NCBI GenBank assembly: GCA_030536255.1
Contig: JAUNQI010000015.1
Coordinates: forward strand, 1-52,916
Direction of reading: 5' to 3'
DNA length: 52,916 nt
From: Eubacteriales bacterium
GTDB lineage: Bacteria > Bacillota > Clostridia > Oscillospirales > Oscillospiraceae
Program-made: the position numbers and the translations under genes
Shown: one piece after another, positions 1 to 8,403 of the stretch
How positions within the stretch are numbered: position 1 is the stretch's first letter
How the letters are laid out: every line of letters begins with the position of its first letter
The notes under the pieces: model-generated
Database searches by the model: none
Told to the model about the DNA's origin: nothing
The model's input: only the letters and a program-made list of their open reading frames with translations

Positions 1-54
1 TACGATTCCACCAACATGGATGCAGACGAGATCGCACCGAACCTCTACGACTGA
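1..54 (+). CDS. C-terminal tail of an unidentified protein (5' truncated by window edge)
   Basis: The first 54 bases read as one open frame ending in TGA. The last 17 residues are acidic and end in EIAPNLYD. The frame is followed 35 bases later by a strong terminator, which supports a real gene end. Too little is present to name a family. Confidence 0.5.
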   Translation, partial: YDSTNMDADEIAPNLYD

Positions 55-89
55 TCATCTGAATCCCTGTTGAATAATGAAACATCTGA

Positions 90-119
90 GGGGCTGTGCC
101 ATTCGGCACAGCCCCTTTT
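90..119 (+). terminator. Rho-independent terminator
   Basis: A perfect 11-bp stem (GGGGCTGTGCC / GGCACAGCCCC) closes on an ATTC loop and is followed by TTTT. It ends the partial gene upstream and separates it from the murA promoter. Confidence 0.9.
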
Positions 120-207
120 ATATTCTTATCATACATCGTATCAGAAATTTGCAGAAGAACAACAAAATAAAAGTTGACATAATATAATAGACATTTAATA
201 AAAACTG

Positions 208-236
208 TTGTCATACTATGAATAATGTGTTAAAAT
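208..236 (+). promoter_or_regulatory. Sigma-A type promoter of murA
   Basis: The -35 box TTGTCA (208-213), a 17-base spacer and the -10 box TAAAAT (231-236) each match consensus at five of six positions. The position, about 50 bases before the murA start, fits. A TTGACA at 174-179 lacks a good partner at the right spacing. Confidence 0.65.
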
Positions 237-276
237 AACAAAACCGGATGAAATTGAACATCTGAAGAAGTGGCAG

Positions 277-1587
277 GTGTGTTTTTTGGAAAAATATGTT
301 ATCAAAGGCGGTAAGCCATTAAAAGGTGAAGTGACGATCAGCGGAGCAAAGAACGCAGCTGTCGCGATCATTCCCGCTTCTCTGCTTGTCAAAGGGGTTT
401 GCCGTATCGAAAATATGCCGCATATCAGTGACACGGATATGCTCCTTACGATCCTGAAGGAGCTCGGTGCCAAGGTGCGGTTTATTGATAACTCTACAAT
501 TGATATTGACTGCACAAATGTCGAATTCGGAAACGCTCCGTTTGACCTTATGCGCAAGATTCGTGCTTCTTATTATCTTATCGGAGCAATGCTCGGCCGG
601 TTTGGAAAAGCAAAGACAACGATGCCTGGAGGCTGTAACTTTGGCTGCAGGCCAATCGATCAGCATATTAAAGGTATGGAGGCGCTTGGCGCTGAAATAA
701 ACGTAAAGAACGGCTTTGTATATGCAGCTGCTCCGGAAGGAAAACTGCATGGCAGCTTTATCTACCTGGATAAGGTCAGTGTCGGGGCAACGATGAACAT
801 TATTCTCGCCTCCGTTCTGGCAACGGGAAGAACGATTATAGAAAACGCTGCCCGTGAACCGCATATCGTTGATCTGGCGAACTTCCTGAATTCAATGGGG
901 GCGGATGTCCGCGGGGCCGGAACAGATACGATTAAAGTCAACGGAGTTGAAAGCCTTCACGGGGGTACCTATGCAATAATCCCCGATCAGATAGAAGCAG
1001 GAACATATATGGTTGCAGCGGCTGCAACAAAAGGTGAAGTCCTGATAAAGAATGTTATTCCGAAGCACCTGGAATGCATCAGTGAGAAGCTCAGAGAGAC
1101 GGGGACGATTGTTCAGAACTTTGAAGATTCTGTTCTTGTCAGAGCTAGCGGAAATCTTCGTAAGGTGAATATCAAAACGCTGCCTTATCCCGGATTCCCG
1201 ACGGATATGCAGCCCCAGATGGCAACGCTTCTTTGCCAGGCGGAAGGCACGTCTGTTATTACGGAAGGAATATACGATAACCGTTTTAAGTATGCTGCTG
1301 AGCTGAACAAAATGGGAGCCAACGTGAATGTGGAAGGAAAAATGGCAATCATTGAGGGAGGACACAGCCTTACAGGTGCGCCTGTTATGGCATGCGATCT
1401 TCGGGCCGGTGCTGCGATGGTAATAGCGGGCTTATGCGCGAACGGTGAAACGGAGATAGAAGACATTCATTATATCGAACGCGGGTATGAGGATTTTGTT
1501 GAAAAGCTCAGAAGGCTTGGTGCAGATATCTGCATAGCGGAGTATCCGGATGATACGGATAAAAAGGACAACGTAATCGCTGTCTGA
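277..1587 (+). CDS. murA: UDP-N-acetylglucosamine 1-carboxyvinyltransferase MurA
   Basis: MurA transfers enolpyruvate from PEP to UDP-GlcNAc, the first committed step of peptidoglycan precursor synthesis in the cytoplasm. The protein (436 aa) has the family's usual length. It opens with a GG.PL.G.V.ISGAKNAAV block. The catalytic loop is PGGCNFGCRPIDQH, with the fosfomycin-target cysteine at about residue 120. The listed start is GTG at 277. A TTG at 286 would give MEKYVIKGG, the more usual family start, with GGCAGG at 272-277 as its ribosome binding site, so the first three residues are uncertain. rlmH follows after 12 bases and is probably co-transcribed. Clostridia often carry two MurA copies, and which one this is cannot be decided here. 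Confidence 0.95.
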   Translation: MCFLEKYVIKGGKPLKGEVTISGAKNAAVAIIPASLLVKGVCRIENMPHISDTDMLLTILKELGAKVRFIDNSTIDIDCTNVEFGNAPFDLMRKIRASYYLIGAMLGRFGKAKTTMPGGCNFGCRPIDQHIKGMEALGAEINVKNGFVYAAAPEGKLHGSFIYLDKVSVGATMNIILASVLATGRTIIENAAREPHIVDLANFLNSMGADVRGAGTDTIKVNGVESLHGGTYAIIPDQIEAGTYMVAAAATKGEVLIKNVIPKHLECISEKLRETGTIVQNFEDSVLVRASGNLRKVNIKTLPYPGFPTDMQPQMATLLCQAEGTSVITEGIYDNRFKYAAELNKMGANVNVEGKMAIIEGGHSLTGAPVMACDLRAGAAMVIAGLCANGETEIEDIHYIERGYEDFVEKLRRLGADICIAEYPDDTDKKDNVIAV

Positions 1588-1599
1588 GAGTTCTGTGCT

Positions 1600-2082
1600 A
1601 TGCTTGGAATAAAACTGATTTGTGTCGGCAAAATGCGCGAAAAGTATTATATCGATGCTTTTTCGGAGTATGAAAAAAGACTCAGTGCTTATTGCAGATT
1701 TGATATTTCAGAAATAAATGAGGAACGGCTTCCGGATTCTCCGTCAGACAATGAAATCATGCGGGCGTTGTCAAAGGAAGGAGACCTTATTCTGAAGACG
1801 ATACCCAAAGATTCGTATGTAATTGCTTTGTGTGTGGAAGGGAAACAGATGCCGTCTGAAAAGCTGGCGTCTGTTTTACGTGAACGGGAAGGCTCCGGGA
1901 AACCGAGAGTTTGCTTTATTGTAGGCGGTTCATACGGCCTTTCAGATCAGGTTAAGAAATCAGCAGACTGTCGTCTGTCAATGTCTGAAATGACTTTTCC
2001 CCATCACCTTGCCCGGGTGATGCTTGTTGAGCAGATTTACAGAGGCTTCAAAATCAACGAGGGCTCTGCTTATCATAAATAA
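1600..2082 (+). CDS. rlmH: 23S rRNA (pseudouridine-1915-N3) methyltransferase RlmH
   Basis: RlmH is a SPOUT-fold methyltransferase that uses AdoMet to methylate pseudouridine 1915 in helix 69 of 23S rRNA. The 160-residue length is exactly typical. The knot signature is clear: FIVGGSYGLS near residue 110, then SEMTFPHHLARVMLVEQIYR and the C-terminal YHK that completes the dimer active site. It begins 12 bases after murA on the same strand and is followed after 32 bases by the phosphosugar mutase. This suggests a small housekeeping operon driven by the murA promoter. Confidence 0.96.
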   Translation: MLGIKLICVGKMREKYYIDAFSEYEKRLSAYCRFDISEINEERLPDSPSDNEIMRALSKEGDLILKTIPKDSYVIALCVEGKQMPSEKLASVLREREGSGKPRVCFIVGGSYGLSDQVKKSADCRLSMSEMTFPHHLARVMLVEQIYRGFKINEGSAYHK

Positions 2083-2114
2083 CGATCAAATTATATTTTT
2101 GAGGAGTTTCGGCA

Positions 2115-3854
2115 ATGAAAAAATATGATTATATGGAAGAATATCGCCGATGGATGGACAGCCCGGCTCTCAGCGAACGGGAATGGGAAGAGCTCAATTC
2201 TATTGCCGGGGATGAAAGTGAAATAGAGAACCGCTTTTATGCTCCCCTGGAGTTCGGAACCGCAGGTCTTCGCGGAACGATGAAAACCGGTCTCCACAAT
2301 ATGAACATACACGTCATTCGTCATGCAACGCAGGCATTTGCGGATGTCATTAAGGAAGTCGGCGGAGAAGGCGCACCGGAAATGGGAATCGCCATTGCTC
2401 ATGACTGCCGTCTGAACGGTACGGAATTTGCGAAAGAGGCAGCTTGCATTATGGCAGCGAACGGAATTCATGTCCGTTTCTTTGATGCCCTTCGTCCTAC
2501 TCCGGAGCTGAGCTTTGCCGTTATTCATTATGGATGTATCGCAGGTCTGAATATAACCGCCAGCCATAATCCCAAAGAGTATAACGGATATAAGGTCTAC
2601 TGGTCTGACGGAGCGCAGCTTCCTCCCGAGCCGGCCGATATGATCGCCAAAAAGATGGATGAATATGATATATTCACCTGCTTTAAGACCTGCAGCTTTG
2701 ATGAAGCAGTTGCTGACGGAAGAATTGAAATCATCGGGGAAGAGACGGATGAGCTTTTCCTGGACGAAGTTTTGAAGATGGCAATTGATAAGAAAACCGT
2801 CTCCGAGGTGGCTGATGAGTTTAAGATCGTCTATACTCCGTTCCATGGATGCGGCTACAGGCTTGTCCCGGAAGCTTTGAAGCGCCTTGGAATTAAGCAT
2901 CTCTATCCCGTTGAGGAACAGATGGTGATCGACGGAAACTTCCCGACGGTTGTCAGCCCGAATCCGGAAAATCCGGAAGGTTTTTATCTTGCTGTGGATC
3001 TGGCTAAGAAAGTCGGCTCCGATCTGATCATCGGTACGGATCCGGATTCAGACAGAGTTGCAGCTATGGTAAAAAACAGCGAGGGTGAATATATTGTTAT
3101 TACGGGAAATCAGCTTGGCGTTCTTCTGCTGGACTATATTATTACTGCAAGATATGCGACCGGAACCATGCCGGAGAATCCCGGCGCTGTAACCAGCCTG
3201 GTTACAACCGGTATGGCAAGGGCAATTTCCGAGAAAAATAATGTTCACTTTGAAGATACCTTTACGGGATTCAAATTTATGGCTGAGCGGATCGCGTCCT
3301 GGGAAGAGGCCGGTTCCTATAAATATATCTTCGCTTTTGAAGAAAGCTGCGGATATATGGCTGGTGACTATGTTCGCGATAAGGATGCTGTGACGGCGTC
3401 CATGCTCGTAGCTGAAATGGCAGCGTCGTATTATAAAAAAGGGATGACTCTTTATGATGCGGTTGTTGCTCTTTACGAGAAATACGGGTATTTTATGGAA
3501 AAAACGCTCAATCTTGTGATGCCCGGTGTTGATGGTCTCGAAAAGATGAAGAAGATCATGGATGAGCTTCGTTCGGAACCTCCCAAGAGGATCGTTGACG
3601 AGGAAGTAATTCGCATTCGGGACTACCTTGACGGAAGCATTTATGTTTCCGGTCTTGGAAAGGTAGACAACACGCCGATGTCCGGTTCGAATGTTCTTTA
3701 TTTCGAGCTGGCTGACGGAAGCACGTTTATTGTCCGCCCGTCTGGGACGGAGCCGAAGATCAAGATCTATCTCCTTGTCAGAGGCGCAGATAAAGAATCC
3801 TGTCTGAAGAAGGTTGCAGCGCTTGAGGAATATGCTGCTACGTTAAAGAAATGA
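2115..3854 (+). CDS. pgcA: Alpha-phosphoglucomutase / phosphosugar mutase (PgcA type)
   Basis: This is an alpha-D-phosphohexomutase of the long PgcA/PGM2 type (579 aa). It interconverts glucose 1- and 6-phosphate, or a similar hexose phosphate, for glycogen, cell-wall and nucleotide-sugar metabolism. All four family signatures are visible: the phosphoserine loop TASHNPKEYNGYKVYW near residue 150, the Mg2+ loop GTDPDSDRV near 305, the sugar-binding FEESCGY followed by DKDAV near 410-425, and the phosphate-binding RPSGTEPKIKIYL near the C-terminus. A GAGGAG ribosome binding site precedes the ATG. The last codons overlap the next gene by four bases (ATGA). Exact hexose preference (glucose or mannose) cannot be read from sequence. 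Confidence 0.93.
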   Translation: MKKYDYMEEYRRWMDSPALSEREWEELNSIAGDESEIENRFYAPLEFGTAGLRGTMKTGLHNMNIHVIRHATQAFADVIKEVGGEGAPEMGIAIAHDCRLNGTEFAKEAACIMAANGIHVRFFDALRPTPELSFAVIHYGCIAGLNITASHNPKEYNGYKVYWSDGAQLPPEPADMIAKKMDEYDIFTCFKTCSFDEAVADGRIEIIGEETDELFLDEVLKMAIDKKTVSEVADEFKIVYTPFHGCGYRLVPEALKRLGIKHLYPVEEQMVIDGNFPTVVSPNPENPEGFYLAVDLAKKVGSDLIIGTDPDSDRVAAMVKNSEGEYIVITGNQLGVLLLDYIITARYATGTMPENPGAVTSLVTTGMARAISEKNNVHFEDTFTGFKFMAERIASWEEAGSYKYIFAFEESCGYMAGDYVRDKDAVTASMLVAEMAASYYKKGMTLYDAVVALYEKYGYFMEKTLNLVMPGVDGLEKMKKIMDELRSEPPKRIVDEEVIRIRDYLDGSIYVSGLGKVDNTPMSGSNVLYFELADGSTFIVRPSGTEPKIKIYLLVRGADKESCLKKVAALEEYAATLKK

Positions 3855-4378
3855 ATAAAAAAATCAGTTTATGGGATTTGTTTTTTACTTTCGCCAGAAT
3901 CGGTGTGCTTACCTTTGGCGGAGGCTATGCAATGATTCCGATGCTTGAGCGTGAGCTTGTTGACAAGCATGGCTGGACGACCAATGAAGAACTGATGGAC
4001 TATTACGCCGTGGGTCAGTGTACCCCCGGCGTTATAGCTGTTAATACGGCTACTTTTGTCGGGCATAAGCTGGCCGGAAACATAGGGGGCATCGTTGCAT
4101 CTCTGGGCGTTGTCTTTCCGTCTTTTGTTATTATTTCTGTCATAGCGAAGATCCTGACAAATTTTGCCGATAATCAATTCGTAAAAAGTGCTTTTGCCGG
4201 GATCCGCGTTTGTGTATGTGTGCTGATTTTTAACTCGGTTGTCAAGCTGTATAAAAAGGCAGTTGTTGATAAGGTTACTTTTGCTATTTTTCTTTGTGTG
4301 ATCGTTCTTTCTTTCTTCCTCGGAATTTCTCCGGTTATATTTGTAATAATATCTGCGATCCTTGGTGTTGTTAACTAA
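3851..4378 (+). CDS. Chromate transporter family protein, first half (short ChrA)
   Basis: This is a 175-residue CHR-family membrane protein with about five hydrophobic segments. It carries the N-terminal family hallmark TFGGGYAMIPMLERELV and the conserved AVGQCTPGVIAVNTATFVG segment. Short CHR proteins occur as adjacent pairs that together equal one long ChrA. This gene overlaps pgcA by ATGA and is followed 18 bases later by the second half. The family exports chromate in characterised cases, but many anaerobe homologues have no shown substrate, so the physiological cargo is open. Confidence 0.88.
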   Translation: MNKKISLWDLFFTFARIGVLTFGGGYAMIPMLERELVDKHGWTTNEELMDYYAVGQCTPGVIAVNTATFVGHKLAGNIGGIVASLGVVFPSFVIISVIAKILTNFADNQFVKSAFAGIRVCVCVLIFNSVVKLYKKAVVDKVTFAIFLCVIVLSFFLGISPVIFVIISAILGVVN

Positions 4379-4396
4379 ACTGGGGGTGCGGGGGAA

Positions 4397-4972
4397 ATGA
4401 TATTGCTGAAGCTGTTCTGGGAGTTTTTCAAAACAGGTCTCTTTTCTGTCGGCGGTGGAATGGCAACCCTTCCTTTCCTGTATAAAATGTCCGAAAAAAC
4501 TGGCTGGTTCACGGCCTCCCAGCTTGCGGATATGGTTGCAGTTTCAGAATCAACACCCGGTCCGATCGGAGTCAATATGGCTACCTTTGTTGGCTTTACA
4601 ACTGCCGGATTTTTCGGCTCGGTTGTTTCGACTCTTGGCCTGATTACTCCGTCAATTATTGTAATTCTGATTATTGCCCGGATCCTTGAAAAATTCAGAA
4701 CGAATAAATATGTGGATTCTGCATTTTATGGTTTGCGTCCATGCTCCGTGGGCCTGATCGGAGCAGCAGGGCTTCTGGTGGTCAAGATATCCTTATTTGA
4801 TGTCAGCCTGTTTCAGGAAACGGGTGCGGCATCGGATCTGTTTAAGTGGAAAGCCATTCTTCTGGCGGCAGTGCTGTTTGTGTTGACAAGGTATGTAAAG
4901 CCGCTGAAGAAGCTTCATCCCGTTGTTTTTATTCTTGCCTCGGCTGCTGTGGGGATAGTTTTTAATTTCTAG
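4397..4972 (+). CDS. Chromate transporter family protein, second half (short ChrA)
   Basis: This is a 191-residue partner of the preceding gene. It repeats the same architecture: GLFSVGGGMATLPFL near the N-terminus and AVSESTPGPIGVNMATFVG near residue 60, then four or more membrane segments. The parallel motifs in the two proteins reflect an ancient internal duplication seen in long ChrA proteins. A G-rich stretch (GGGGGAAATG) serves as the ribosome binding site. It likely forms a heterodimer with the 3851 product in the membrane. Confidence 0.88.
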   Translation: MILLKLFWEFFKTGLFSVGGGMATLPFLYKMSEKTGWFTASQLADMVAVSESTPGPIGVNMATFVGFTTAGFFGSVVSTLGLITPSIIVILIIARILEKFRTNKYVDSAFYGLRPCSVGLIGAAGLLVVKISLFDVSLFQETGAASDLFKWKAILLAAVLFVLTRYVKPLKKLHPVVFILASAAVGIVFNF

Positions 4973-5106
4973 AAGTGTGGGTACGGTATATTTTAAAGAT
5001 TTGTATTTCTTTTGAATTATAGTTCTTTTTAACGTCTTTTTTAAGAATTAAAAAAATATCGTGTAACCTCAATTGAAAAATAAAATTCCTGCCAGGTATA
5101 GTCAAG

Positions 5107-5153
5107 AGTTGAAGTTACTTCTGCAAGATTCATAGTTGAGATTACTTCAGCAA
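5107..5153. repeat. Two 20-base direct repeats near the IS remnant
   Basis: Bases 5107-5126 (AGTTGAAGTTACTTCTGCAA) and 5134-5153 (AGTTGAGATTACTTCAGCAA) match at 17 of 20 positions. They lie in the otherwise gene-poor 4973-5746 stretch and may be an end or subterminal repeats of the decayed insertion sequence. Confidence 0.5.
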
Positions 5154-5261
5154 AAGCAATTTCAAACTATTGATCGGTCAAACCGGTGGTTTACAGTATA
5201 AATACTTTTCCTACACGCAGGATAGAGCGCTGAGGACCGACCTGAGCGGTGTGCAGGCTTT

Positions 5262-5298
5262 GCGGAAAGGCAGCGTCTTTGAAACGCTGCTTTTCCGC
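5262..5298. repeat. 15-bp inverted repeat (hairpin)
   Basis: The arms GCGGAAAGGCAGCGT (5262-5276) and ACGCTGCTTTTCCGC (5284-5298) pair with one G-T mismatch around a 7-base loop. No T-run follows, so it is not a standard terminator. It precedes the transposase remnant and is probably part of the same old element. Confidence 0.55.
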
Positions 5299-5389
5299 TA
5301 TCTTTCCACAAAGTCAAAGCAAAAAAACTCAGGGGACGGAGGGAAGAGCCCCTTTCCATCTACGAACAGCAGTAGCAGCGGATTCGGAG

Positions 5390-5575
5390 AAATCTTTGAC
5401 GAAAAACGCAAACTTAACTCTCAGTGACAGAATTGCAATCGAAGTTGGTCTTCGCAAAAAAGGGAGTTTTGCTTTTATTGCTCAGGAACTGGAAAAGATC
5501 CGTCTACTATTTCAAAACAGGTGTGTAATCATGTAAAACAGGGTTAGTCCTTGCATTAGATCTGTGTTAATAATG
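5390..5575 (+). pseudogene. IS30-family transposase N-terminal remnant, frameshifted
   Basis: The third frame reads NLTLSDRIAIEVGLRKKGSF followed by AFIAQELEK, which matches the N-terminal helix-turn-helix of IS30-family transposases (LTL.DR..IE.GL...F..IA). The frame then breaks. Restoring one A near 5497 gives EKDPSTISKQVCNHVK, the expected recognition helix, and a further base near 5540 gives TGLVLALDLC. Just upstream, another frame ends in FDEKRK, which probably joins to the same protein through a further small deletion. There is no catalytic DDE domain, so this is a non-functional relic. The rest of 4973-5746 shows no gene I can support. Confidence 0.65.
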
Positions 5576-5746
5576 TCGATGAGATCATGCTTACTGAAGC
5601 ATTTATCAATAATAGATTGATTTTATAATTTCTGACTACTATGATAAATCCGATATGATAATCGCCTAAATCTTTATTTTAAAGTAAAAAAATAGATTGA
5701 GATTCTGAAAAAATATAAGAAATAGAACAGAAGGAGTCTTGCAGAT

Positions 5747-8377
5747 ATGAGCAGGAAACAAAAAGAGAAGTCAAAACAAGCTGTATACATTTATACTGAA
5801 GACCAACAAAAATTAATCGTTGGTACATTTGGCGTCGTGGCGTTTTTGGCGGTTTTATTCTCGGCCCTTTTCATTAAAATCGATGAAGATTGGGCAGCTG
5901 TTGTTTCCTTTGTTCTTATTTTTGGCGGCATTTTTGCTTTTCTTTTTTGGCTTAACTGCGTCTTTCCTAAAACAATCCGGGAAAGCAATGCTGCAAAAGC
6001 CGGTATCCTGCAAAGCAGCATCAATGAAACGCTGGTTGAACCGAAAGTTTCGGATAAGTATAGAAGGCAGGATGCTTTTGATGCGGAGTACATGCAAGGA
6101 TTGAAGGAAGAACTGGCAACTATCCTGAATGTCCGGCAGGATATGCAGGTGGATGACGAAAAGTATGAACAGGCTATTAATAACTGGAAAGCTGTGTATC
6201 AGAAGCAAAAGAAAAAATGGGTCTTGGGCAATATCCTCCGCGGAGTTCTGATGATTTTCACATCGCCCGGTAAAATGGTATCACCGGTTGAGTTTGACGG
6301 CAATGCACCGAATAAAATGAGCAGGGATGTTGCGCTCCTTTCCTACAGACTGTTTTTTTGTAAATCCTGCGATCAGATGATTGAGAAGATGCGGAATGAT
6401 AATGACCTGGCCCTGACCTATGCCGGCATTTTCTACAATTTCTATCAGAAATACGAACCTAAAAAGCCTCATGAAGAGGTGTGGGGTATCGGCCCCAACA
6501 CGTATTTGTTTTATATGCTTGCCAAAGCAACAAATCTGGAGATCCCGTTCTATGATGTTTTTTTCAACGTAGATTCCGACAAATACGATAAATCCGTTTC
6601 TTTTGCGAAATATCTGGACCGCATCATGAAGTCTGGGGCTTATCTTCGGAATCTGCCGGAGGACTTTCTGAAAAAAACCTGTGACTATCTGGACAGTCTG
6701 AAGACAGCAAATGCTGAATATGAACGCAGACTGAATATAATCATTGAAAAGCAGCCACGGGAAGCAAAGAAGAGAGTGATCAAAGAAGTATTAAGAGTTG
6801 TGGCATCATTCTCCGCAATTCCACTGACAATTGCACTGATACTTGGGCTGGCAGAAAATGTCATTGACCCACATGTAGAATATAAGCAAGCCTTAACGCT
6901 GCTGCAAAATGGGCAATATGACGAAGCAACAAAGCAATTCTCTTATCTGCCGAAAAAGTATAAAGATAAACATGAATATGAATGGTACTATGCGATGGGT
7001 ACCAGCTATCAGGAGGCAGAAGATTATTTAAATGCTGCGGATTGCTTTTCCACCGCAGGTTTCTATCAGGACAGCAGGGAACGATACATAGAATGCAGTT
7101 ATAATGCGGGTGTAAAGGCTCAGGAAGCCGGAAAGTATGCTCAAGCCGCGACTGAATTTGAAAAAGCGGGAAACTACAAAGACAGCAGAGAACGATACCA
7201 GGACAGCATGGAGCGATACAAAGAATGGAAGTATAATGAGGGAATAGAATATCTGCAAGCCGGGGATTATTTAAAAGCTGCGGATATGTTTGAAGCGTTG
7301 AGTGACTACCAGGACAGTAAGGAAAGGTACATTGAAAGCATCTATAATGCGGGTATAGAATATCAGAAAGCCGGAGAATACAGCAGAGCTTTGTCTGAAT
7401 TTGAAGATGCGGGTGATTACAAAGACAGTAAGGAACGGTGTCGGGAATGCCGGTATAGTCAGGCTGAAGAATACGAGGAAGCAGGGAAATATGACCTGGC
7501 CGCGACTGAATTTGAAAATCTGGGAGACTACAAAGACAGCAGAGAACGATACCAGGACAGCAAGGAGCGATACAAAGAATGGAGGTATGATCGTGCTGTA
7601 AACTTTGAGGAATCCGGGAATTATTCGTCTGCTGAGTCTGAATTTGAAAACCTGGGAGACTACAAAGACAGCAAGGAACGGCTAAAAGTATGCAAGTATA
7701 ATCGTGGTGTAAAATATGTGGAATTCGGGGATTATTCAAGAGCTGCGGATATGTTTGAAGAGTTGAGTGACTACCAGGACAGCAAGGAACGGTATAGGGA
7801 ATGCAAATATAATCAGGCTGTAGAATACGAGGAAGCAGGGAAATATGACCTGGCCGCGACTGAATTTGGAAATGTGGTTGACTACAAAGACAGCAAGGAA
7901 CGGCTTAAAGAATGCAGATATAGTGCAGGTGTAGAGTATCAGGAAGCCGGGAATTATTGGTCTGCTGAGTCTGAATTTAAAAATCTGGGAGACTACAAAG
8001 ACAGCAAGGAACGGCTCAAAGAATGCAGATATAGTGCAGGTGTAGAGTATCAGGAAGCCGGGAATTATTCGTCTGCTGAGTCTGAATTTGAAAATCTGGG
8101 AGACTACAAAGACAGCAAGGAACGGCTCAAAGAATGCAAGTATAATCGTGCCGTAAAATTTGAGGAAGCCGGAAATTATGAACTAGCTGCGTTTGAATTT
8201 GATGGTGCAGGAGACTACAAAGACAGCAAGGAACGATATATTGAAAGCAGCTATAATGCAGGTGTAGAATACCAGAACGCCGGAGAATATTATTCAGCCG
8301 CGTATTACTTTGAAAACGCGGGAGACTACAAAGACAGCAGGGAACGTCTCAAAGAATGCCGGGATCAGAGTTATTAA
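5747..8377 (+). CDS. Membrane protein with thirteen tandem TPR-like repeats
   Basis: This is an 876-residue protein of unknown function. A lysine-rich start is followed by two membrane segments (about residues 23-44 and 50-72), a charged domain (about 75-345) and a third membrane segment (about 350-370). By the positive-inside rule the charged domain is cytoplasmic and the C-terminus lies outside. From residue 379 to the end there are thirteen repeats of mostly 37 residues with the pattern Y..G.EY..AG.Y..A...FE..GDYKDSKER...C. Two of them (repeats 3 and 6) are 44 residues long because a YQDS(K/M)ER heptad is inserted. This is the tetratricopeptide-like DYKDS repeat seen in many Clostridia proteins and is expected to build an alpha-solenoid for protein binding. 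AAGGAG precedes the ATG. The next gene begins 26 bases after the stop, so the two are probably co-transcribed. Confidence 0.8.
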   Translation: MSRKQKEKSKQAVYIYTEDQQKLIVGTFGVVAFLAVLFSALFIKIDEDWAAVVSFVLIFGGIFAFLFWLNCVFPKTIRESNAAKAGILQSSINETLVEPKVSDKYRRQDAFDAEYMQGLKEELATILNVRQDMQVDDEKYEQAINNWKAVYQKQKKKWVLGNILRGVLMIFTSPGKMVSPVEFDGNAPNKMSRDVALLSYRLFFCKSCDQMIEKMRNDNDLALTYAGIFYNFYQKYEPKKPHEEVWGIGPNTYLFYMLAKATNLEIPFYDVFFNVDSDKYDKSVSFAKYLDRIMKSGAYLRNLPEDFLKKTCDYLDSLKTANAEYERRLNIIIEKQPREAKKRVIKEVLRVVASFSAIPLTIALILGLAENVIDPHVEYKQALTLLQNGQYDEATKQFSYLPKKYKDKHEYEWYYAMGTSYQEAEDYLNAADCFSTAGFYQDSRERYIECSYNAGVKAQEAGKYAQAATEFEKAGNYKDSRERYQDSMERYKEWKYNEGIEYLQAGDYLKAADMFEALSDYQDSKERYIESIYNAGIEYQKAGEYSRALSEFEDAGDYKDSKERCRECRYSQAEEYEEAGKYDLAATEFENLGDYKDSRERYQDSKERYKEWRYDRAVNFEESGNYSSAESEFENLGDYKDSKERLKVCKYNRGVKYVEFGDYSRAADMFEELSDYQDSKERYRECKYNQAVEYEEAGKYDLAATEFGNVVDYKDSKERLKECRYSAGVEYQEAGNYWSAESEFKNLGDYKDSKERLKECRYSAGVEYQEAGNYSSAESEFENLGDYKDSKERLKECKYNRAVKFEEAGNYELAAFEFDGAGDYKDSKERYIESSYNAGVEYQNAGEYYSAAYYFENAGDYKDSRERLKECRDQSY
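6881..8361 (+). repeat. Coding tandem repeat array, 111-bp unit (two units of 132 bp)
   Basis: Thirteen in-frame units encode the DYKDS repeats. Units 10 (7919-8029) and 11 (8030-8140) differ at only four of 111 bases, which indicates a very recent duplication. Outer units have diverged much more. The array is coding DNA, not CRISPR. Confidence 0.9.
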
Positions 8378-8403
8378 ATAAGGACAATAAGGAGAAAAGG
8401 AAA

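Noticed and set aside
174..200. TTGACA as the -35 of the murA promoter
   Set aside because: No acceptable -10 box at 16-18 bases. The TTGTCA/TAAAAT pair at 208-236 is better placed and spaced.
5170..5427. 85-residue frame upstream of the transposase relic
   Set aside because: Low-complexity translation, overlapping another frame and a hairpin. At most its end belongs to the frameshifted IS30 transposase.
6861..7739. 292-residue minus-strand frame opposite the repeat array
   Set aside because: It is periodic because the coding repeats on + are periodic. The product would be Cys/His/Pro-rich with no start signals.
6881..8361. Regular repeats suggestive of a CRISPR array
   Set aside because: The unit is 111 bp, in frame, protein-coding and without unique spacers.
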